DNA of 64,000 bases from Idiomarina seosinensis. Lineage in GTDB: Bacteria > Pseudomonadota > Gammaproteobacteria > Enterobacterales > Alteromonadaceae. The translations under genes and the position numbers were made by a program. This document shows, in pieces, positions 48,521 to 57,583 of the stretch. Within the stretch, counting starts at the first letter, position 1, and the number at the start of each line of letters is the position of its first letter. The stretch lies in assembly GCF_003987275.1 (NCBI RefSeq), contig NZ_PIQF01000001.1:1257729-1321728 (forward strand), read 5' to 3'. The notes under the pieces are model-generated. The model did not search any database, had not been told where the DNA came from, and saw only the letters and a program-made list of their open reading frames with translations.

Positions 48521-49176
48521 CTAGGCGGGATTAATCCCGCCCTCGTCAAAATCGGTATTAATAACCTTAAGTCTGGTTCATCGACACAATAGTCTGCTTG
48601 GCTACGCAACGCAGGTTTGGCACAAAAAGCAATTCCTATATCAGCTGCTTGTAACATCAACGCATCGTTCGCTCCGTCCCCTACCGCGACGGTTTTCCCT
48701 GCAGGAATAGACCAGCGATGCTGTAACCGGCGAAGTTGGTCTGCCTTATATTGAGCATCGACAATATCTCCTAGCAGCTCTCCATTTAACTTTTTCTCCA
48801 CAATCGCTAACTCGTTAGCCTTGTAGTCATCAAGCTTTAATTGTTTAGTAACACGCTCAGCAAACCAACTAAAGCCACCGGATACTAAAGCCGTTTTCCA
48901 ACCCATTCGCCCTAGCTGACTAACCAACTCAGTGGCCCCTGGAGTCAGTGGGATTGGTGAAAATAACTCTTCAAAATCAGCTTCACTAACGCCGTTTAAG
49001 CACTTCACTCGTTGCCTAAGACTTTGTTCGAAATCCAGCTGACCTTGCATTGCCTGTTCGGTTATCGCTGCAACTTTTTCTCCGGCCCCTGTTAAAGATG
49101 CAATTTCGTCGATACACTCAATCTGAATTAAGGTAGAATCCATATCAAAGACAATAAGACCGGTGGCTTGCGTCAC
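48499..49176 (-). CDS. serB: Phosphoserine phosphatase, short form
   Basis: A 225-residue HAD phosphatase: nucleophile motif VFDMDSTLIQIECIDE, LVSGGFSWFA, and AVGDGANDALMLQAA. It dephosphorylates phosphoserine, the last step of serine synthesis, and so supplies glyA. E. coli SerB is 322 residues; this one lacks the N-terminal ACT-like domain of about 85 residues, so any regulation through it is absent. It is divergent from the Smp-like gene and convergent with the PilZ gene. Confidence 0.96.
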   Translation of the reverse strand: MTQATGLIVFDMDSTLIQIECIDEIASLTGAGEKVAAITEQAMQGQLDFEQSLRQRVKCLNGVSEADFEELFSPIPLTPGATELVSQLGRMGWKTALVSGGFSWFAERVTKQLKLDDYKANELAIVEKKLNGELLGDIVDAQYKADQLRRLQHRWSIPAGKTVAVGDGANDALMLQAADIGIAFCAKPALRSQADYCVDEPDLRLLIPILTRAGLIPPSYMLSQS

Positions 49177-49200
49177 AACAATTCCTCAAGTTGGAAGGTG

Positions 49201-49833
49201 ATGATAAAAACGATTATTAACAAAGGGTTACAGTCTATACTTAACCCGAACACCAAGACTCGTGCCTGGCTGCGCTTTATTGCTAAGCGGCTGCTGCGGT
49301 TAGCGACTGCGGCCGCCCTGTTATTAATCATTTACAATGTCTGGAATATTGCCAGCTTACAATCGCAACAGCAACTTAACGATCATACCCGTCAACTAAC
49401 CAACCTTGCTTTAGACCAAGTTGAGTTCCATGCCATTGAAGCGTTACAAGCTCAAAATATTGATCGCCTGCAACGCAGCGCTGATAAACTGAATCAACAG
49501 CAGACTGTATTATCAGTGGTGTTTCGTAATCCACTCGGAGAACCAGTAGTCAGTACCGGCGCTTTAAAAAGCGTTATCGACTGGCCAACTAAAGCCGAAT
49601 TAGAGCCGTGGATTATGACTCGAGAATTAAACGACAGTGGCTCAGTTATAGGCTACGTTCAAGTTATTTTTGATCGTCGGCAATTGCTGGCGACCAGTAA
49701 GTCCGCTCATGATGGTTTAATGCAGCAAGGGCGCGTATTGTTATTATTGGCTATGCTGGCTGGGGTATTTTTGATGTTGGGCTTTAACCGTATCCGAGAC
49801 CGCTTTTGGAATCAGCAAAAAGCTAAAGGTTAA
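49201..49833 (+). CDS. Smp/YtjB-family inner membrane protein
   Basis: A 210-residue protein from the ATG at 49201 (GGAAGG upstream); a TTG eleven codons earlier is not preferred. It has an N-terminal membrane span (LATAAALLLIIYNVWNIA), a periplasmic domain of about 120 residues (SVVFRNPLGEPVVSTG) and a C-terminal span (VLLLLAMLAGVFLMLGF). This fits the Smp (YtjB) family, uncharacterised, encoded beside serB in E. coli as well. It overlaps the convergent tatD gene by 11 bases. Confidence 0.85.
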   Translation: MIKTIINKGLQSILNPNTKTRAWLRFIAKRLLRLATAAALLLIIYNVWNIASLQSQQQLNDHTRQLTNLALDQVEFHAIEALQAQNIDRLQRSADKLNQQQTVLSVVFRNPLGEPVVSTGALKSVIDWPTKAELEPWIMTRELNDSGSVIGYVQVIFDRRQLLATSKSAHDGLMQQGRVLLLLAMLAGVFLMLGFNRIRDRFWNQQKAKG

Positions 49834-50596
49834 AAAGTCGCTGACTGTTTTTGAAGCACTTTTCAGTCACTACTTCTTTGCTTATTTTCTTTAGCTGGGC
49901 GAGGCTTTCCAAAGTCGTTAACATTCTAGCCGGCTCATTGCGCTCTCCCTGATGCCCCACAACCGGCATATCTGGGCAGTCCGTTTCCAACACCATCGAC
50001 TCAAGTGGTAACCGCGCAATTGCATCACGGGTCTTTTCCGCTCTTTGGTAAGTGATAGTACCACCAATTCCCAGAAAATAGCCCTCGTCAATCCAGGCCT
50101 TACCTTGTTCATAACTGCCCGAAAAGGCATGCACCACCCCTGTCTCCGGACCAGACTCGCGGACTAACTTAAGTGTTTTATCCAGCGTCTTGCGGTGATG
50201 AAGAATTACCGGCAAGTGTCGCTGTTTAGCAATCTGCAACTGCTCTCTTAATAGCTGCTGCTGAAATTCCAGATCCGCGCAGGTTGCATCTAATCCAATT
50301 TCGCCGATGGATTTAAAGCAGCAGTTATTTTGCTGCAACAACTGATCAACTTGTTGCTCAAGCTGCTGTATATAAGAGAATTGGTGCTTTTCGATGAAAT
50401 AAGGGTGCAAGCCCAAACCAAAGTAACAACTCGAATGTTCTTCAGACAGTGCTAGCAATCTGGAGCAGCTATCAATAGTTACGCCCGGCACCATAAAATA
50501 GTTGATGCCGGTCGCCTGCGCACGGTCTAATACTTCAGCTCTGTCTTTATCAAACGCATCAAAATCAAGGTGGCAATGAGTATCAAACAATGCCAT
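49823..50596 (-). CDS. TatD-family metal-dependent hydrolase (YjjV-like)
   Basis: A 257-residue TIM-barrel hydrolase with metal ligands in FDTHCHLDFD, IGEIGLDA, VILHHR and VHAFSG, and the closing LETDCPDMPV. TatD proteins have 3'-5' exonuclease or D-Tyr deacylase-like activities; YjjV of E. coli is encoded near prfC and the deo genes, as here. The start is ten bases after the prfC stop, so it probably ends that transcript. Confidence 0.92.
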   Translation of the reverse strand: MALFDTHCHLDFDAFDKDRAEVLDRAQATGINYFMVPGVTIDSCSRLLALSEEHSSCYFGLGLHPYFIEKHQFSYIQQLEQQVDQLLQQNNCCFKSIGEIGLDATCADLEFQQQLLREQLQIAKQRHLPVILHHRKTLDKTLKLVRESGPETGVVHAFSGSYEQGKAWIDEGYFLGIGGTITYQRAEKTRDAIARLPLESMVLETDCPDMPVVGHQGERNEPARMLTTLESLAQLKKISKEVVTEKCFKNSQRLFNL

Positions 50597-50605
50597 AAGC
50601 GCGAC

Positions 50606-52204
50606 TTAATGCTCTCTGGTATGGGTGAAGGTAATATCCGGATAGCGTTCTTGTGCTAAATTTAAGTTAACCATCGTTGGCGCTATATAAGTGAGATTAT
50701 CACCACCATCAAGTGCTAGATTCGCTTCCGCTTTTCGCCGGAATTCATCAACTTTTCGCTCATCTCCTGAAACCCAGCGAGCAGTCGCTACATTAATATT
50801 TTCATACATAGCATCTACCTTATACTCGGTTCTTAACCGATGCACGACAACATCAAACTGCAATACACCAACGGCACCAACAATAAGATCGTTACTAATT
50901 AATGGCCGGAATACCTGTACAGCGCCCTCTTCAGAAAGCTGAACCAAGCCTTTTAACAGCTGCTTCTGCTTAAGTGGATCTTTCAGGCGGATACGACGGA
51001 ATAGCTCTGGGGCAAAGTTAGGTATTCCGCTAAATTTGAATTCCGTGCCAGCGGTAAAGGTATCACCGATTTGAATCGTACCGTGGTTATGTAACCCGAT
51101 AATATCTCCCGGATACGCCTGCTCTACATGGTCACGGTCACCGGCTAAAAATGTTAAGGCATCACTAATGCGCACGTCTTTACCGGTTCTGGCCTGGCGC
51201 ATTTTCATACCTTTTTCATACTGACCTGAAACGATGCGCAAGAATGCAATACGGTCCCTGTGGCGAGGATCCATATTGGCCTGGATTTTAAAGATGAAGC
51301 CTGAGAAATCAGGTTCATCTGCAGCCACCATAGTACCGTCATCAATCTCCCTTGGCTGAGGCTGCGGCGCCCAGTCAACAAGACCATCCAACATATGGTC
51401 GACACCAAAGTTACCCAATGCCGTACCAAAAAACACCGGCGTTAGTTCGCCTTCCAAAAAGAGCTCTTTATCAAACTCATTAGATGCGCCTTTAACCAGC
51501 TCGATTTGCTCTCGCAAATCTTCTGCCCAAACGCCAATGGCTTCGTCTAGGTCTGGATTATCTAGACCTTTTATCGTAGCAACATCCTGAATTTTATGAC
51601 CTTGCCCGGTTTTATATAAAATCGTCTCGTCACGCAGTAGGTGGTAAACCCCTTTAAAGTTTTTACCAGAACCTATCGGCCAGGTAATGGGAGCGCACAT
51701 AATTTTCAGGACATCCTCAACTTCATCCAACAACTCTAATGGATCGCGGATATCACGATCCAGCTTGTTCATGAAGGTGATAATCGGTGTGTCACGCAAA
51801 CGCGTGACTTCCATCAGTTTAATGGTCCGGTCTTCGACACCTTTAGCGCCATCAATTACCATAAGGCAGGAGTCAACCGCCGTTAGTGTACGATAAGTAT
51901 CTTCCGAAAAGTCTTCGTGGCCGGGAGTATCCAATAAGTTTACAAGACTCTCGTGATACGGAAACTGCATTACCGAGGTGGTTACAGAGATGCCACGCTC
52001 CTGCTCCATTTGCATCCAGTCTGACTTTGCATGCTGACCGGACTTTTTACCTTTTATGGTGCCTGCTTTTTGTATCTGTTGCCCGTGCAACAAAACTTTT
52101 TCAGTGATCGTGGTTTTACCCGCGTCCGGATGCGAAATAATCGCAAAGGTACGACGCTTAGCGACTTCTTGAGCAATTTTTTTCTGTTTACTGACGTCTG
52201 ACAT
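50606..52204 (-). CDS. prfC: Peptide chain release factor 3
   Basis: A 532-residue translational GTPase (E. coli RF3 529). G1 [15 protein letters not shown]3 [16 protein letters not shown] and G4 NKLDRDIRD are intact, followed by RF3-type domains II and III. It removes RF1/RF2 from the ribosome after peptide release. It lies downstream of deoB with an 85-base gap that contains a 6-bp hairpin (TCGCTG/CAGCGA) without a T-run. Confidence 0.98.
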   Translation of the reverse strand: MSDVSKQKKIAQEVAKRRTFAIISHPDAGKTTITEKVLLHGQQIQKAGTIKGKKSGQHAKSDWMQMEQERGISVTTSVMQFPYHESLVNLLDTPGHEDFSEDTYRTLTAVDSCLMVIDGAKGVEDRTIKLMEVTRLRDTPIITFMNKLDRDIRDPLELLDEVEDVLKIMCAPITWPIGSGKNFKGVYHLLRDETILYKTGQGHKIQDVATIKGLDNPDLDEAIGVWAEDLREQIELVKGASNEFDKELFLEGELTPVFFGTALGNFGVDHMLDGLVDWAPQPQPREIDDGTMVAADEPDFSGFIFKIQANMDPRHRDRIAFLRIVSGQYEKGMKMRQARTGKDVRISDALTFLAGDRDHVEQAYPGDIIGLHNHGTIQIGDTFTAGTEFKFSGIPNFAPELFRRIRLKDPLKQKQLLKGLVQLSEEGAVQVFRPLISNDLIVGAVGVLQFDVVVHRLRTEYKVDAMYENINVATARWVSGDERKVDEFRRKAEANLALDGGDNLTYIAPTMVNLNLAQERYPDITFTHTREH

Positions 52205-52289
52205 TGACTCTACTCAATACTAAATGAATTTGGCAATCGCCCTATTTTCGCTGATCTGACAGCGATTAACAATGATAGACACTAGCCGC

Positions 52290-53501
52290 TTAAGAAGATT
52301 GCTCTATTTTCATGGCTTTGCCCTCGTCCATTGGAGATAAAGCAAACAGCTGACACAAGGTCTGACCCAAATCAGCAAAGCTACTACGTTGTCCGTAACT
52401 GCCTTTTTCAAGCATTTGCCCCGCCATTAGCAGCGGTACAAACTCGCGGGTATGATCAGAGCCTGACCAACTTGGGTCACAGCCGTGGTCAGCCGTTAAC
52501 ACCAACATATCGTCAGCTTCCATCGCTTCCAGCAATTCTGCCAAACGGGCGTCAAACTTTTCCAGCTCATCCGCGTAGCCATCGATATCACGGCGGTGAC
52601 CGTAAAGCGTGTCAAAGTCGACAAGATTGGTAAAAATTAAACTTTGTGGACCCGCCTTTTGCATCGCTTGCAATGTTGTATCGAGCAAGGCATCGGTTCC
52701 AGCCGCTTTTAATGTGGTTGTTATACCTTTGTGAGCAAAAATATCAGCGATCTTACCAATAGCTATTACCTCGCCACCGGCAGCTTGTAATTTGTCTAAG
52801 ACTGTTGCCGCCGGCGGTTCAACGGCATAATCGCGACGCTGTTGGGTACGCTCGAAAGTGTTCGCATTCTCTCCGACAAAAGGTCGTGCAATGACGCGGC
52901 CGATATTGTAATCGTCCAATAGGTCGCGAGTTATCTCACACACTTGATAGAGTTTATCGAGGCCAAAATGCCGCTCGTGGGCGGCAATTTGAAATACCGA
53001 ATCAGCGGACGTATAAACAATAGGTTTGCCAGTCCGAATGTGCTCTTCGCCAAGTTGTTTAATAATTTCCGTGCCTGAAGCGTGGCAATTACCGAGAACA
53101 CCTGGAATATCACTTTTAGCGATTAATTCAGTCAGTAGTTGCTGCGGAAATGACTGTTCGGTTTTCTCAAAATACCCCCATTCAAAATGAACAGGGACAC
53201 CCATCAACTCCCAATGGCCGGACGGTGTATCTTTACCTGATGATATTTCTGCGGCCCACGCGTAGCTATGCTCAGCCTCGTTACTTGTTTCAAAGCCAGC
53301 CGCGTAATTACCGGTAGCGCCCTTGTGTGCTTTTGCCAATCCCATTTTTACTAGGTTAGGCAACTGCAAAGGCCTTCCCGACTGGGCCCTGAAGCGGGCA
53401 ATGTGGCCGAAAGTGTCGGCGCCTTCGTCAGAAAAACTGGCAGCATCCGGGGCACTGCCAATACCAAACGAATCCAGAACTACTACTATCGCCCGAGCCA
53501 T
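52290..53501 (-). CDS. deoB: Phosphopentomutase
   Basis: A 403-residue alkaline-phosphatase-fold enzyme (E. coli 407). The N-terminal metal site [14 protein letters not shown], the phosphorylated Thr region [24 protein letters not shown] and [19 protein letters not shown] are clear. It interconverts (deoxy)ribose 1- and 5-phosphates, feeding DeoC. It follows deoA by seven bases; the E. coli gene order is deoC-A-B-D, here without deoD next to it. Confidence 0.98.
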   Translation of the reverse strand: MARAIVVVLDSFGIGSAPDAASFSDEGADTFGHIARFRAQSGRPLQLPNLVKMGLAKAHKGATGNYAAGFETSNEAEHSYAWAAEISSGKDTPSGHWELMGVPVHFEWGYFEKTEQSFPQQLLTELIAKSDIPGVLGNCHASGTEIIKQLGEEHIRTGKPIVYTSADSVFQIAAHERHFGLDKLYQVCEITRDLLDDYNIGRVIARPFVGENANTFERTQQRRDYAVEPPAATVLDKLQAAGGEVIAIGKIADIFAHKGITTTLKAAGTDALLDTTLQAMQKAGPQSLIFTNLVDFDTLYGHRRDIDGYADELEKFDARLAELLEAMEADDMLVLTADHGCDPSWSGSDHTREFVPLLMAGQMLEKGSYGQRSSFADLGQTLCQLFALSPMDEGKAMKIEQSS

Positions 53502-53508
53502 ACTCAGA

Positions 53509-54846
53509 TCACTCCTCTATTCGCTGATAAATGACTGGCTGTGCTTTCGCCGGTTTGCTACCTACGGTATAAGCATTCGCCACCGCAGTGGCTGCCTGCC
53601 GCCATTGTTCGTCGCTATCGGCGTGTATCATCGCCAATTCAGTATCGCCAGTTGCGAGTCGGTTTAGCCCCGACAGCTGCGATAAACCCACGGCATAATT
53701 TAACGAATCAGTCGCCATCCTTCGGCCGCCCCCTAGACCAACAACCGCCATACCCAGGGCCCGGGTATCAATCGCCTGAATATAACCATCAGCTACTAAC
53801 TCAGTATCCTTAACAAGTAGCGGGCGAATAACTTTTGCCTTGGGCAGATGTTGCTCAGGATTCTCGAGTAAATCTGCCGGCCCGCCTAGCTCCGTCACCA
53901 TGCGCGCAAACCGCTCTGCTGCACGTCCTGAGTTAAGAGCATCATCCACCATGGTTGATGCCTGTTGCTGAGTGCTGGCCAGCCCACCGCTCAATAGCAT
54001 TTCCACCGCTAATGCCTGGGTGACTTCATGCAGACGAGGATCACGGTGGTTACCGGTCAGATAATCAATTGCTAGCTTCACTTCAACTGCATTGCCTGCC
54101 GCAGAAGCTAAAGGCTCATTCATATCAGTAATTAAGGCCGTGGTTTTTACACCAACACTATTGGCGACCGACGTAATACTGTTAGCAAGTTCCTTTGCCT
54201 GCGCATATTCGGCCATAAAAGCGCCACTGCCAGTTTTTACGTCCAATACCAGTCCATCGAGCCCCTCTGCCAGCTTTTTTGCCAGAATAGAAGCCGTTAT
54301 CAATGGCACCGACTCAACTGTTGCAGTTATATCGCGAGTTGCATAAAAGCGTTGGTCAGCCGGCGCTAACTGTCCGGTTTGCCCAATAATTGCAACACCC
54401 GCTTGCTTCACCGTTTTTCGAAAGAGTTGATTATCAGGGGCTGTTTGATATCCAGGGATTGAATCGAATTTATCTAAGGTACCGCCGGTATGACCCAAGC
54501 CGCGGCCTGAAATCATTGGCACAAAACCGCCACAAGCCGCTACGATAGGTCCCAGCATCAAACTGACAACATCGCCAACACCGCCGGTCGAATGCTTATC
54601 CAGTACCGGGCCTCCCAGATCCATTGAGCGCCAGTCGAGAACATCTCCCGAGTCTCGCATCGCTAATGTCAAAGTAGCTTTCTCCCGGTCGTCCATTCCT
54701 TGGAAATAAATTGCCATAGCCATAGCAGCAATTTGACCCTCACTGATGCTTTGCTGAGTTATTCCGTCCACAAACTGCTTTATTTGCTGATCCTGAAGCT
54801 GTTTGCCATCTCGCTTAGCGCGTATCGCTTCCTGTGCAATAAACAT
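53509..54846 (-). CDS. deoA: Thymidine phosphorylase
   Basis: A 445-residue phosphorylase (E. coli 440). Characteristic are the phosphate-binding [17 protein letters not shown] at about 84-100, [17 protein letters not shown] and [11 protein letters not shown]. It splits thymidine with phosphate to thymine and deoxyribose 1-phosphate. It follows deoC by ten bases in a deoCAB operon. Confidence 0.98.
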   Translation of the reverse strand: MFIAQEAIRAKRDGKQLQDQQIKQFVDGITQQSISEGQIAAMAMAIYFQGMDDREKATLTLAMRDSGDVLDWRSMDLGGPVLDKHSTGGVGDVVSLMLGPIVAACGGFVPMISGRGLGHTGGTLDKFDSIPGYQTAPDNQLFRKTVKQAGVAIIGQTGQLAPADQRFYATRDITATVESVPLITASILAKKLAEGLDGLVLDVKTGSGAFMAEYAQAKELANSITSVANSVGVKTTALITDMNEPLASAAGNAVEVKLAIDYLTGNHRDPRLHEVTQALAVEMLLSGGLASTQQQASTMVDDALNSGRAAERFARMVTELGGPADLLENPEQHLPKAKVIRPLLVKDTELVADGYIQAIDTRALGMAVVGLGGGRRMATDSLNYAVGLSQLSGLNRLATGDTELAMIHADSDEQWRQAATAVANAYTVGSKPAKAQPVIYQRIEE

Positions 54847-54856
54847 AATAAATCCG

Positions 54857-55585
54857 TTAGGTTAATTGTTGTTTTAGGTCGTCAACCAAACTACTCGCAC
54901 CAATACGAAAGTTTGCTGGTACCAACCAGTCATTGCCCATTATCCGGGTGGCTAACTCGATATATTTATCGGCATCGTCGACTGTCCGAATGCCTCCAGC
55001 GGCCTTAAAACCGCATTTCGATCCTGATTCCAAAATAGCTTTCAGCATAATTTCGGCTGCTTCCAGAGTCGCATTTACCGGAACCTTGCCAGTCGATGTT
55101 TTTATAAAATCAGCCCCTGCTGCGATTGAAAGCTCACTGGCCTGGCGGATTAATCCCTGATCACTTAACTGCCCAGACTCAATGATAACTTTTAATCGAG
55201 CACGCCCTTCGCAGGTATTCTTTACCGCCACCACCAAGTCTTTTGCTAACTGTTCATCTCCCGCCAGTAGAGCCTGGTACGGCATTACAACATCAATTTC
55301 GTCGGCACCAACAGCAATGGCGCGTTCTGTTTCTGCTACCACGCGATTAATATTGGTGTTACCTTCCGGGAAATTTGTGACTGTCGCCACCGGAATGCTG
55401 AGCTGCCGTTGTGCAAGCTGTTGCTTAGCCGCCACTATCAGCTCAGGAAAGACACACAGGGCGGCCACTTTAGCCTGACCCACAGTCGCTTTATCGCATA
55501 GCGCAGCAATACTATCTACGGTGTCGTCATTGTTTAAGGTGGTTAAATCGATAAACGATGCAATCTGCTCTAACTTCGCGCGCAT
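54857..55585 (-). CDS. deoC: Deoxyribose-phosphate aldolase
   Basis: A 242-residue class I aldolase (E. coli 259). The ATG at 55585 follows AGGAA by nine bases and is preferred over longer starts overlapping rimI. The catalytic lysine is in ADFIKTSTGKVPVNAT; LKVIIESG and GADEIDVVMPY form the active site. It splits deoxyribose 5-phosphate to acetaldehyde and glyceraldehyde 3-phosphate. It starts 17 bases after rimI and opens the deoCAB series; no CytR or DeoR site is visible. Confidence 0.97.
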   Translation of the reverse strand: MRAKLEQIASFIDLTTLNNDDTVDSIAALCDKATVGQAKVAALCVFPELIVAAKQQLAQRQLSIPVATVTNFPEGNTNINRVVAETERAIAVGADEIDVVMPYQALLAGDEQLAKDLVVAVKNTCEGRARLKVIIESGQLSDQGLIRQASELSIAAGADFIKTSTGKVPVNATLEAAEIMLKAILESGSKCGFKAAGGIRTVDDADKYIELATRIMGNDWLVPANFRIGASSLVDDLKQQLT

Positions 55586-55602
55586 AACTATTTCCTGTTC
55601 CA

Positions 55603-56067
55603 TTAATTTTCGGTGGGTTGCCAACGCATTACCAAACCATCTTCAAAGCCTGCTGCTGTGCGGTAGTAATTAGCTCGCCGTCCAACAATGACAAAACCTG
55701 ACTTCTCATACAAATGCAGAGCTTTTGTGTTCGACAAGCGAACTTCTAAAAATACCGTTAAATCATCATTCTGAGCATAACGTAATACGTCATCAAGTAG
55801 CTGGCCGCCTAAGCCAAGCCCCTGGTGTTCAGGTGCAACTGCTATATTGTGCAGTGTCAGCTCATCGACCACCTGCTGGCAGGTAGTAAAGCCACAGGTT
55901 TTACCCTGGTGAATCAATTCCCGCCAACGGTAGCCATTACCGCTGCTTTGCATGAATATTGCTTCCGACCAGGGGAACTCATGAGCGAGCAGCTCGACCT
56001 GATACAAAGCCGATGACGGATTTGAATCAATTATCGCGACATTAAGACGTTGCTGAGTTGCTGCCAA
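55603..56067 (-). CDS. rimI: Ribosomal protein S18 alanine N-acetyltransferase
   Basis: A 154-residue GNAT enzyme (E. coli 148). AHEFPWSEAIF, IAVAPEHQGLGLGGQLLDDV (the acetyl-CoA loop) and LEVRLSNTKALHLYEKSGF are typical of RimI, which acetylates the N-terminus of S18. The best-supported start is TTG at 56067, with AAGGGAAG eight bases before it, giving a 37-base overlap with holD; an ATG at 56109 would add 14 residues. E. coli also has holD-rimI. Confidence 0.88.
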   Translation of the reverse strand: MAATQQRLNVAIIDSNPSSALYQVELLAHEFPWSEAIFMQSSGNGYRWRELIHQGKTCGFTTCQQVVDELTLHNIAVAPEHQGLGLGGQLLDDVLRYAQNDDLTVFLEVRLSNTKALHLYEKSGFVIVGRRANYYRTAAGFEDGLVMRWQPTEN

Positions 56068-56375
56068 AACTGACGCTTCCCTTGTGCATTTTGTAGTTGT
56101 TGGTGACATTGCTGGAGAGTCCATACACCCGCCTCTGTCGTCGCCTCTTTTACCGCTACCGGACGACTATCCAGCACAATACACAAATCCTCCAGCCAAC
56201 GAGGTAAGGCTACTGGCAACGGTTGTGCTGAACTTAGATAAAGCGGGCCAATTCGATAAAAAAAGTCATCGTTTTCAGGCGCTGATGTTGGTGCCGTTTT
56301 CTGCCGAGCTTGGTAAAGTGGTACCTGCATCGCCTGCAAAACAGCTTGTTGCTGTGAACGCCATTGTACTTGCAT
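56031..56375 (-). CDS. holD: DNA polymerase III psi subunit, probable
   Basis: A 114-residue protein (E. coli 137). Similarity is weak, but the start with QAVLQAMQVPLYQAR, the central ALPRWLEDLCIVLD and the C-terminal GKRQFWQQLSNVL fit the psi fold, and it precedes rimI exactly as holD does in E. coli. Psi bridges the clamp loader to chi, which binds SSB. It follows tRNA-Trp with no visible terminator between them. Confidence 0.75.
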   Translation of the reverse strand: MQVQWRSQQQAVLQAMQVPLYQARQKTAPTSAPENDDFFYRIGPLYLSSAQPLPVALPRWLEDLCIVLDSRPVAVKEATTEAGVWTLQQCHQQLQNAQGKRQFWQQLSNVLMSR

Positions 56376-56473
56376 AGACTTCCCAACCGACTGGATATTA
56401 GTTTACTTAGATATGACTTAGTGTACTGAATGAGGCTCAAATGTACCAGAGATCTGTAGGTGGGTATTCAGAC

Positions 56474-56549
56474 TGGCAGGGGCGGAGGGATTCGAACCCC
56501 CAACCGTCGGTTTTGGAGACCGCTGTTCTGCCGTTGGAACTACGCCCCT
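56474..56549 (-). tRNA. tRNA-Trp (CCA anticodon)
   Basis: A 76-base cloverleaf on the minus strand. The acceptor arms are AGGGGCG and CGCCCCT, the T-arm has the GGTTCGAATCC-type loop, the anticodon loop is CTCCAAA (anticodon CCA) and the 3' CCA is encoded after discriminator G. It resembles E. coli tRNA-Trp nearly throughout. It has its own promoter and is directly upstream of holD. Confidence 0.97.
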
Positions 56550-56565
56550 AAGTCTGAAGCCACGA

Positions 56566-56593
56566 ATTATACCGAGCTATACTATTCGCGCAA
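56566..56593 (-). promoter_or_regulatory. tRNA-Trp promoter
   Basis: TTGCGC (56593-56588) and a perfect TATAAT (56571-56566) with a 16-base spacer on the minus strand. The -10 ends 16 bases before the tRNA 5' end. Because no terminator follows the tRNA, this promoter may also serve holD-rimI-deo. Confidence 0.7.
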
Positions 56594-56641
56594 GCAGAAA
56601 CTGATTAATTAACAACTGACTGAAGAGAAAATAACCAATCA

Positions 56642-57499
56642 TCAAGACTCGCTATCAAAAAGTACCTCGTGCACTTCCCCGACCAGCGACTCGACTTCCA
56701 CTTCATCCAGCCCAAAACGCCCGAGTATCGCATCTTCGACCTGTTGCCATTCTTCTTTCCCGGCTAAACTGCGGGTTTTGAGATCGACGGCGTACTTTGC
56801 AAGTTTCGAAATAGCTAACAAATTAACCGCCATTGGGTGTAATTCTGAATCACTACCAAGAATGGAACTGTCATCGTAGAGATAGTAAATTGCTTCGACT
56901 AACAGGTTTGGTAGCTTCCATTGTTGCGCTAACAATGCTCCGACCGTGGTATGAGTGGTTTCAAACTGCTGTTGTTCCTGCTGCTGCAATTGATACCAAG
57001 AAGTCGTGTCGGCTTTTTTTATAAATGTTTGATAATCTTCAAACTGCTCTAACATCACAGGAACACCACTACTCTGGAACAAACCCAGCATGTAAGCATG
57101 ATCTTTAATACTACTGAGTTTTACAGCGTCAGCGACCAGCGCACAGGCTCCGGCTACCCATTCGTTGTAACGCCAAAACTCTGACAAATCGTAGCCACCA
57201 GAAACAGCGCGCTTTAGGGCAACAGCTCTAACAATCGGGAAAACGCGTCGAAAACCAAGCGTCATTACTGCCTGCTGAATAGAGTCTATTTGTCGGCTGC
57301 GACGATAGGCAGCTGAATTAACAACTTGCAGCACTGCCGCAGCAATCCCCATGTCACTCGCAATCGCATCCGCGATTACGCCAACGTCCGGGTGTTCCTT
57401 CTTACCTTCGGCACTAACGGTAAGTAATGTCTGAGGACGTGGTGGGATAGTGACATCTTGTAATAATCGTTTTTCTGCTGCAGTGACCACAATGGCCAT
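56642..57499 (-). CDS. HDOD-domain protein
   Basis: A 285-residue protein from the ATG at 57499 (GGGAG upstream; a TTG two codons earlier is not preferred). The HDOD domain spans about 15-215: IPPRPQTLLTVS, the helix DMGIAAAVLQVVNSAAYRR and AVMTLGFRRVFPIVRAVAL. HDOD domains resemble HD phosphohydrolases but usually lack metal ligands and act in signalling. No output domain is attached. It is divergent from tamA. Its partner is unknown. Confidence 0.88.
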   Translation of the reverse strand: MAIVVTAAEKRLLQDVTIPPRPQTLLTVSAEGKKEHPDVGVIADAIASDMGIAAAVLQVVNSAAYRRSRQIDSIQQAVMTLGFRRVFPIVRAVALKRAVSGGYDLSEFWRYNEWVAGACALVADAVKLSSIKDHAYMLGLFQSSGVPVMLEQFEDYQTFIKKADTTSWYQLQQQEQQQFETTHTTVGALLAQQWKLPNLLVEAIYYLYDDSSILGSDSELHPMAVNLLAISKLAKYAVDLKTRSLAGKEEWQQVEDAILGRFGLDEVEVESLVGEVHEVLFDSES

Positions 57500-57583
57500 G
57501 ACCAACTCCCTGTATAAACTATCATTTTACTTTTCCACTAAAGCCGTGCGACTATGAGCACATGCTCTGGAGACGTAAACCTA

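Noticed and set aside
52205..52289. Hairpin TCGCTG/CAGCGA between deoB and prfC as a terminator
   Set aside because: No T-run follows on the minus strand, so intrinsic termination is not supported.
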